From the NCBI GenBank assembly GCA_014762635.1, contig JABURR010000058.1:1-64000 (forward strand): a stretch of DNA of 64,000 nt, read 5' to 3'. Position 1 is the first letter of the stretch. Every line of letters begins with the position of its first letter. The notes under the pieces were generated by a model. That model was not told the DNA's origin. It searched no databases and saw only the letters and a program-made list of their open reading frames with translations. Shown here in pieces: positions 59,044-64,000 of the stretch. Both the position numbers and the translations under genes were made by a program. The stretch comes from Paracoccaceae bacterium. Its GTDB lineage: Bacteria; Pseudomonadota; Alphaproteobacteria; Rhodobacterales; Rhodobacteraceae.

Positions 59044-59487
59044 ATGGCTAAAGCCGCTAACGACTTCACCAAGATGGTTCAAGACATCTGGGCCGCTTAC
59101 CCGATCGACACCAAAGCCTTTGAAGAGACCTTCAAGACTTCGGCTGACTACAGCGAGAAGCTGTCGAAAGTGGCTCTGAGCGCCGCTGGCAAGTCGACCG
59201 ACCTGTCCAGCAAGTTCGCCAAGGACACCATCGCCAAGATCGGCGCTGCGACCAAGGTTCAGGAAGACCCGGCCAACTACGCCAAGGTTCTGACGGACTT
59301 CGCGACCGCCCAGGTCGAAGCTTCGGCTGAAATCGCCACCGCCTTCGCCGATATCGCGAAGAAGGCCAACACCGAAGCCATGGAAATCGTCATGGCTGCC
59401 GGCAAGGCCGCTTCGGACGACGCCGCCAAGGCCGTCAAGAAAGCCACCGAAGAGGTTACCGCTGCGACCAAGAAGGTTGCTGCCTGA
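59044..59487 (+). CDS. phaP: phasin (PHB granule-associated protein)
   Basis: A 147-residue Ala/Lys/Thr-rich amphipathic helical protein (MAKAANDFTKMVQDIWAAYP, VALSAAGKSTDLSSKFAKD and a lysine-rich end KKATEEVTAATKKVAA). Phasins coat polyhydroxybutyrate granules and set their size. An AAGGAG ribosome site precedes the ATG at 59044. Codon use is strongly biased, as in highly expressed genes. Control by PhaR is supported by the upstream sites, and a strong terminator follows. PHB synthase (phaC) is not in the window. Confidence 0.9.
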   Translation: MAKAANDFTKMVQDIWAAYPIDTKAFEETFKTSADYSEKLSKVALSAAGKSTDLSSKFAKDTIAKIGAATKVQEDPANYAKVLTDFATAQVEASAEIATAFADIAKKANTEAMEIVMAAGKAASDDAAKAVKKATEEVTAATKKVAA

Positions 59488-59530
59488 TAGACTGACCCAG
59501 CCGGTTTCCTCCCAGACCGGCATGGAACAA

Positions 59531-59558
59531 GGGCGGACCGCAAGGTCCGCCCTTTTTT
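59531..59558 (+). terminator. intrinsic terminator after phaP
   Basis: GGGCGGACC-GCAA-GGTCCGCCC, a 9-base perfect stem (59531-59552), followed by six T. Confidence 0.93.
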
Positions 59559-59576
59559 GTATTCTCTCGCGCTTGA

Positions 59577-59975
59577 TCAGGCCGCTGCCGTCTTGCGCGA
59601 CGGCTCCAGCCCCGATGCCAGGTAACCGAACACGATCGCCACGACGAACAAGGCAGGTACGTCGCCGATCAGGTGGCCGGTCTCGTTGCCATCTTTGATG
59701 CCGTAGAAGCCCATCACCACGGCATGGGCTACGCTGGACCACACGGTGAACCAGATGAGCGACAGGTTTTCCAGCGGGTTCGCGGCCGCTCGGATCAGGT
59801 AGATGCCCAGCACCGCGTAGACGCCGATGATCATGTGAAGGTAGTAGTAGCCGTCCCCGCCGTGCCAGACCCACCCGGCAGGCCAGACGACGCCAAGCGG
59901 ATAGATCAGCAGAAAGATGCCCCCGAACGTCGCCAGCGACAGTTTAAGGTACCGGATCTTGGTATCGGTATCCAT
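59577..59975 (-). CDS. small four-helix membrane protein
   Basis: A 132-residue protein with four hydrophobic helices (TFGGIFLLIYPLGVV, YYLHMIIGVYAVLGIYLIRA, LIWFTVWSSVAHAVVMGF, VPALFVVAIVFGYLASG). The MIIGVYAVLGIYLI and HAVVMGFYG parts remind me of DUF6632, but I cannot confirm. GGAGAAACGC gives a good ribosome site. Function unknown. Lies between the phasin and the winged-helix regulator. Confidence 0.65.
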   Translation of the reverse strand: MDTDTKIRYLKLSLATFGGIFLLIYPLGVVWPAGWVWHGGDGYYYLHMIIGVYAVLGIYLIRAAANPLENLSLIWFTVWSSVAHAVVMGFYGIKDGNETGHLIGDVPALFVVAIVFGYLASGLEPSRKTAAA

Positions 59976-60132
59976 GCGTTTCTCCTCTCAGATACTGCTT
60001 CACCAAAAGCGCACCGGTCTTTGTCCCCGCCGGACGCCATGCAGAAACGCTATCGCAACAATCCGCCCGGGTTCTTGAAGCGCTTCTGAGTTTTCCTTGT
60101 GGAAAATCCGGGAACTGCCATAACCTTTCCCG

Positions 60133-61695
60133 GTGAAATACCGGTTCGAAGACTTCGTGCTCGACACGGATTGTGCCGAGTTGCAAGGGCCAGACGGACT
60201 TGTCCGTCTGGAAGGGCGTGTTTTCGACTTGCTCGCCCTGCTCGTGGCAAATCACCAACGCCTCTTATCGAAGGACGAAATCGTCGATGAGATCTGGCAG
60301 GGTCGCGCGATTTCGGATGCCACTATCTCAACCGCAATCAAGGATGCCAGGCGGGCCATCGGGGATGACGGCAATGCCCAGCGCCTGATCCGTACTCAGC
60401 ACGGCCGCGGGTTCCGATTCGTCGGCACCGTGGGGTACGACGCGCCAGCGCAGGCAGAACCTCCCCGGGCTGAGCAGTCCACGGCCGACCCTGACGGGCC
60501 GACGCAAGGCACGCGTCCCTCCATCGCGATCCTGCCGTTCAGGATCATCGGCATCATTCCCGAGGTCAGCGCTATTGCAGAGGCGATCCCGACCGAACTC
60601 ATCTCATCGCTGGCCCGGCTGCGTTGGCTCCGGATCGTCGCACGCGGGTCCAGCTTCAGATTCCACAGCGTCAGCGCCGACCCAGCGGCCGTCGGCCAGA
60701 CGCTTTCGGTCGGGTATTGCCTGACCGGCAGCGTGGAGATCAGCGGGCGCCGCGTCGCGATCATGGTCGAACTTGTCGACACCCGCACCGGCGACATCGT
60801 CTGGGCCGAACGTTTCGAAGCCCCGCTGGACGAGGTGCACGCGATCCGCGCCGACATCGTGCATCACGTCGTCGCGGCGCTGGAACTGCACATCCCGCTG
60901 CACGAGGCCGAACGCGCCCGCCTCGCCACCCCCGCCTCCATGGACAGTTGGAGCACCTATCACCTCGGCCTGCAGCACATGTACCGCTTCAACCGGGCCG
61001 ACAATGAAATCGCGGCCCACCATCTGCAACGCGCGACCGAGCTGGACCCGAACTTCGCCCGGGCCTTTGCCGCCCGATCCTTCACCAGCTTTCAGAATGC
61101 GTTCCAGAAACTGGTTTCGGACCCGCAACAGGAGATCGCCAACGCCCGCCGCTTTGCCGAACGCGCGCTGGAACTGGACCCGATCGATCCGTTCTGCAAT
61201 TTCGTTCACGGGCGGGCGCAATGGTTGGTCGGTGACCCGGACGAGGGCCAGCACTGGCTTGACCGCGCGGTCCTGCTCAGCCCGAATTTCGCGCAGGGCT
61301 TCTATGCCCGAGGCTGGACCGATGCGATCGCAGGCCGTGCCCACGAGGCATTGGAAAACGTGAGCACCTCGATCCATCTCAGCCCGCTCGACCCGTTTCT
61401 CTATGCGATGCAAAGCGTTCGCGGCATTGCGCTGATGCAGACCGGCGACCTGGACGAGGCCGCGCTCTGGGCCGACATGGGTGCGCGCGCGCCCGGCGCC
61501 CACCACCTGATCGCCCTGGTGGCCGGGGTGGCGCACAAGCTCAACGGAGACCTGGACAAGGCAAACTACTGGGCGGCACGGGTTCGCGATCGCAGGGCCG
61601 ACACGACGACCGCGGATTTCTTTCGCGCCTTCGATTTGAAGTCCGAGCCCTTCCGGCGCGACGTCATCGACGCGCTCAGCGATCTGGGATTCTGA
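60133..61695 (+). CDS. CadC/HilA-like winged-helix regulator with TPR repeats
   Basis: A 520-residue protein starting at GTG 60133. Residues 1-95 are an OmpR-type winged helix ([27 protein letters not shown], recognition region [15 protein letters not shown] and GRGFRFVG). Next comes a TolB/FlgO-like segment (about 120-260, [10 protein letters not shown] and [11 protein letters not shown]), then about four to five TPR-like helix pairs to the C-terminus ([36 protein letters not shown]). Unlike CadC it has no obvious transmembrane helix, so it is probably cytoplasmic. It may bind a protein or small ligand through the TPRs. Target genes unknown. Confidence 0.8.
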   Translation: MKYRFEDFVLDTDCAELQGPDGLVRLEGRVFDLLALLVANHQRLLSKDEIVDEIWQGRAISDATISTAIKDARRAIGDDGNAQRLIRTQHGRGFRFVGTVGYDAPAQAEPPRAEQSTADPDGPTQGTRPSIAILPFRIIGIIPEVSAIAEAIPTELISSLARLRWLRIVARGSSFRFHSVSADPAAVGQTLSVGYCLTGSVEISGRRVAIMVELVDTRTGDIVWAERFEAPLDEVHAIRADIVHHVVAALELHIPLHEAERARLATPASMDSWSTYHLGLQHMYRFNRADNEIAAHHLQRATELDPNFARAFAARSFTSFQNAFQKLVSDPQQEIANARRFAERALELDPIDPFCNFVHGRAQWLVGDPDEGQHWLDRAVLLSPNFAQGFYARGWTDAIAGRAHEALENVSTSIHLSPLDPFLYAMQSVRGIALMQTGDLDEAALWADMGARAPGAHHLIALVAGVAHKLNGDLDKANYWAARVRDRRADTTTADFFRAFDLKSEPFRRDVIDALSDLGF

Positions 61696-61711
61696 TCAAG
61701 GGAAGTTCTGG

Positions 61712-61784
<73 letters not shown>

Positions 61785-61910
61785 AGACGGGTGCGATATG
61801 GAGGATGCACCGTCACGTGTCAAGACCGTGGACGGCACCGCGGATCGGCTTCGCATTGCCGAGTTTCCCCGTTAGTCTGAGCATCAGCCGCCAACGCCCG
61901 GAGCCTTGCC

Positions 61911-62543
61911 ATGGAACTCTATGTTCATCCCCTGACCCCCAATTCCGCGCGGGTGCTGGCGCTGGCCCATGACCTTCACCTGGAACTCGACATCATCCCG
62001 GTGGACATCACCAAGGGCGAAACCCGGACGCCGGAGTTCCTGGGGATCAATCCACTCGGGACCGTACCGGTGCTGGTGGACGATGACCTGGTCCTGTGGG
62101 AAAGCCGCCCGATCATGGGCTACCTGGCCGCGATGCGCCCGGAACTGGTGCTCTACCCGGTGTCGCCGGACCACCGGGCGAATGTCGATCAATGGCTGTT
62201 CTGGGAGGCACAGACTCTCGGCCCGGCCATGTTCGCCCTGGGCGACGAACGGGTGGTGAAGCCCCGCATGGGACAGCCCGCCGACATGGACCGGGAGGCC
62301 GATGCCGAGGCCCGCGTGCTGCAACACCTGCCCCATCTGAACGCTGCGCTGAAGGGCAAGGATGGCGTGATCGGCACCGTCACCATCGCCGACTACGCCC
62401 TTGCCATGTGGTTCGCCCTGCGCGAGGGGATGGGCCTCGACCTCGACCGCTTCCCCGAGATCACCCGCTGGATCGAAGCCATGGAAACCCGCCCGGGGCT
62501 CGCCAATGCCGCCAAACGGGCGCGCGGGGCGTTCTTGGCTTGA
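61911..62543 (+). CDS. glutathione S-transferase family protein
   Basis: A 210-residue GST. The N-terminal thioredoxin-like domain has VHPLTPNSARVLALAHDL, where Ser or a nearby residue would activate glutathione, then NPLGTVPVLVDDD (cis-Pro) and LWESRPIMGYLA with the glutathione-binding ES pair. The C-terminal helical domain carries TVTIADYALAMWF. The class (theta/beta-like) and substrate cannot be fixed. Confidence 0.88.
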   Translation: MELYVHPLTPNSARVLALAHDLHLELDIIPVDITKGETRTPEFLGINPLGTVPVLVDDDLVLWESRPIMGYLAAMRPELVLYPVSPDHRANVDQWLFWEAQTLGPAMFALGDERVVKPRMGQPADMDREADAEARVLQHLPHLNAALKGKDGVIGTVTIADYALAMWFALREGMGLDLDRFPEITRWIEAMETRPGLANAAKRARGAFLA

Positions 62544-62638
62544 TCTGAGCCTCACGGTTCCGAAGACCAGCCTTGGACCAGAGAGCACCGCGTGCTATCG
62601 TTGCGCTTCCCAACTCTAGAGCACTGGAGACGTGAAAC

Positions 62639-63124
62639 ATGCAAACACCGGAGGAACGTCTCGACGAGTTGGGATTGGTCCTGCCAAAGCCCGTGGAAGT
62701 CCCTGCGGGACTGCATCTGCCATTTACATTCATCAATGTCCGAGGCGATCGACTGGCCTTCTCCGGACACCCCAAGCAATCACAGGACGGCGCCATTGCG
62801 GGGCCGTTTGGCGAACTTGGTTCTGATCTATCGACGGAAGAAGGTTATGCCGCCGCGCGGGACGTCGCGCTGTCCGTTCTGGCGAACATGAAGGCCGAGA
62901 TCGGGGAACTGTCCCGCGTCACGGGATGGGTGCGCGTCTTCGGGATGGTCAATTCGGCGCCGGGCTACACGGAACAGCACCTCGTGATCAACGGTTTCAG
63001 CGATTTGATCGTGGAGGTTTTCGGAAAAGACATCGGGCGGCATGCGCGTTCCGCGATTGGTACGGCCGGTCTGCCTTTAGGCTTCGCAATGGAAATCGAA
63101 GGCGAGGTCTTGATCCGCCCCTAA
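62639..63124 (+). CDS. RidA-family (YjgF-like) protein
   Basis: A 161-residue protein of the RidA superfamily, which hydrolyses reactive enamine/imine intermediates from PLP enzymes. The sheet-helix pattern with LAFSGHPKQSQDG, VRVFGMVNSAPGY and the closing RSAIGTAGLPLGFAMEIEG includes the conserved Arg near 137 that holds the substrate carboxylate. It is longer than the 128-residue RidA type and belongs to the YjgH/atypical branch. GGAG lies upstream of ATG 62639. Serine and glycine enzymes nearby (sdaA, gcvP) make imine stress plausible but unlinked. Confidence 0.85.
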   Translation: MQTPEERLDELGLVLPKPVEVPAGLHLPFTFINVRGDRLAFSGHPKQSQDGAIAGPFGELGSDLSTEEGYAAARDVALSVLANMKAEIGELSRVTGWVRVFGMVNSAPGYTEQHLVINGFSDLIVEVFGKDIGRHARSAIGTAGLPLGFAMEIEGEVLIRP

Positions 63125-63185
63125 CGGCGCCACCAGCATGCGTCTCCACCCCGGCATCTCTGCCAGGGTGGGGTGAAAGCGCAGG

Positions 63186-64000
63186 CTACTCCGCCGCGTC
63201 CTGGTAGTCTTCCAGCGGCGGGCAGGTGCAGACCAGGTGGCGGTCGCCGTACACGTTATCCACCCGGTTGACCGGGGCCCAGTACTTGTCCACGCGGAAG
63301 CTGCCCTTGGGGAAGCAGGCCTGTTCGCGGGTGTAGGGGCGGTCCCAGTCGCCCACCAGGTCCTCGACCGTGTGGGGCGCGTTTTTCAGCGGGTTGTTCT
63401 CGGGATCCATCTCGCCCTTCTCCACCGCCGCGATCTCCTCGCGGATCGAGAGCATGGCGTCGCAGAAGCGGTCAAGCTCGGCCTTGGTCTCGCTTTCGGT
63501 GGGTTCCACCATCAGCGTGCCCGCCACCGGCCAACTCATGGTCGGCGCGTGGAAGCCGTTGTCCACGAGCCGCTTGGCGATGTCGTCCACGGTGATATGG
63601 GCGCTGTCGGCGAAAGGCCGGGTGTCGAGGATGCACTCATGCGCCACGCGTCCGTTGCGGCCCTTGAAGAGCACGTCATAGGCGCCTTCGAGCCGCTTGG
63701 CGATATAGTTGGCGTTCAGGATCGCGATCTTGGTGGCTTGCGTCAGGCCCGCCCCGCCCATGAGCAGGATATAAGCCCAGCTGATCGGCAGGATCGAGGC
63801 CGAGCCGTAGGGAGCGGCCGAGACCGGCCCCTCGCGCCCGCCGGTTTCGGGATGGCCGGGCAGGAAGGGCGCCAGATGCGCCTTCACGCCGATCGGGCCC
63901 ATGCCGGGACCGCCCCCGCCATGCGGGATGCAGAAGGTCTTGTGCAGGTTCAGGTGGCTCACGTCCGAGCCAAGCTCACCGGGCTTGGCCAGCCCCACCA
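63186..64000 (-). CDS. gcvP: glycine dehydrogenase (decarboxylating), C-terminal part
   Basis: P protein of the glycine cleavage system, a PLP enzyme that decarboxylates glycine and passes the aminomethyl group to the H protein. The 271 visible codons begin in the middle of the gene (the 5' part is outside the window) and include [20 protein letters not shown] with the PLP lysine and the glycine-rich loop, then the C-terminal [20 protein letters not shown]. Ends normally at 63186. The gcvT and gcvH genes would lie beyond the window edge, if adjacent. Confidence 0.96.
   Translation of the reverse strand, partial: VGLAKPGELGSDVSHLNLHKTFCIPHGGGGPGMGPIGVKAHLAPFLPGHPETGGREGPVSAAPYGSASILPISWAYILLMGGAGLTQATKIAILNANYIAKRLEGAYDVLFKGRNGRVAHECILDTRPFADSAHITVDDIAKRLVDNGFHAPTMSWPVAGTLMVEPTESETKAELDRFCDAMLSIREEIAAVEKGEMDPENNPLKNAPHTVEDLVGDWDRPYTREQACFPKGSFRVDKYWAPVNRVDNVYGDRHLVCTCPPLEDYQDAAE

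Overview
The window is a 64 kb piece of a GC-rich alphaproteobacterial chromosome. The families and gene neighbourhoods point to the Roseobacter group (Rhodobacterales). Evidence for this is an alphaproteobacterial SAM-II riboswitch upstream of metZ, a GTTC-N7-GTTC LexA box, PhaR-type CTGC-N3-GCAG sites at a phasin gene, and several small DUF families I recall mainly from Rhodobacteraceae (DUF2842, DUF6446, DUF6524). Species cannot be named. There is no IS element, prophage, integrase, CRISPR array or rRNA operon, and codon use is uniform, so this reads as core chromosome.

Layout. 1-2.8 kb: glyS (5' part), an isochorismatase-family hydrolase, a small DUF6446-like membrane protein and glyQ form one tight minus-strand operon. 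2.9-4.7 kb: a secreted SPOR / peptidoglycan-binding protein whose trypsin-like domain has lost all three catalytic residues. 4.7-14.4 kb, minus strand: trkH, folE2, metZ with its SAM-II leader, a D-malate/tartrate dehydrogenase, yciB, a DMT transporter, ftsY and a fused NuoE-NuoF formate dehydrogenase beta subunit without its alpha subunit. 15.0-19.1 kb: a three-gene operon of two dynamin-like GTPases and a Roadblock/LC7 protein. This is the best candidate here for a poorly described system. 19.8-24.9 kb: xseA, purD, an FG-GAP protein coupled to a 2Fe-2S ferredoxin, a sulfotransferase, and a 126-residue OB-fold protein resembling the DnaE2 C-terminus under a perfect LexA-box promoter. 25-32.8 kb: a membrane glycosyltransferase, the degQ / DUF2065 / hflC / hflK membrane-protease cluster, gor and rpiA. 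33-42 kb: sdaA, an EamA transporter overlapping thiN tail to tail, an acidic protein of unknown function, DUF2842, purA, DUF6524, secG and pyrG.

42.2-57.7 kb is a complete glycogen operon on the minus strand: glgP-glgB-glgC-glgA-glgX-malQ-pgm, with several 4-bp ATGA overlaps. It ends in a GH13 glycosidase that looks like glucosylglycerol hydrolase and lies just behind an intrinsic terminator. A palindrome-rich operator region overlaps the expected glgP promoter. 57.9-64 kb: a membrane protein of unknown function, phasin phaP (carbon storage again, as PHB), a small 4-TM protein, a CadC-like winged-helix/TPR regulator, tRNA-Ala(CGC), a GST, a RidA-like protein and the 3' part of gcvP.

Main themes: carbon and energy storage (glycogen, PHB, possibly glucosylglycerol), one-carbon/glycine/serine/methionine metabolism, envelope quality control (HflKC, Deg protease, SecG, FtsY), and a membrane-remodelling GTPase module of unknown role. 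All family assignments come from reading the translated sequence; no database search was run.
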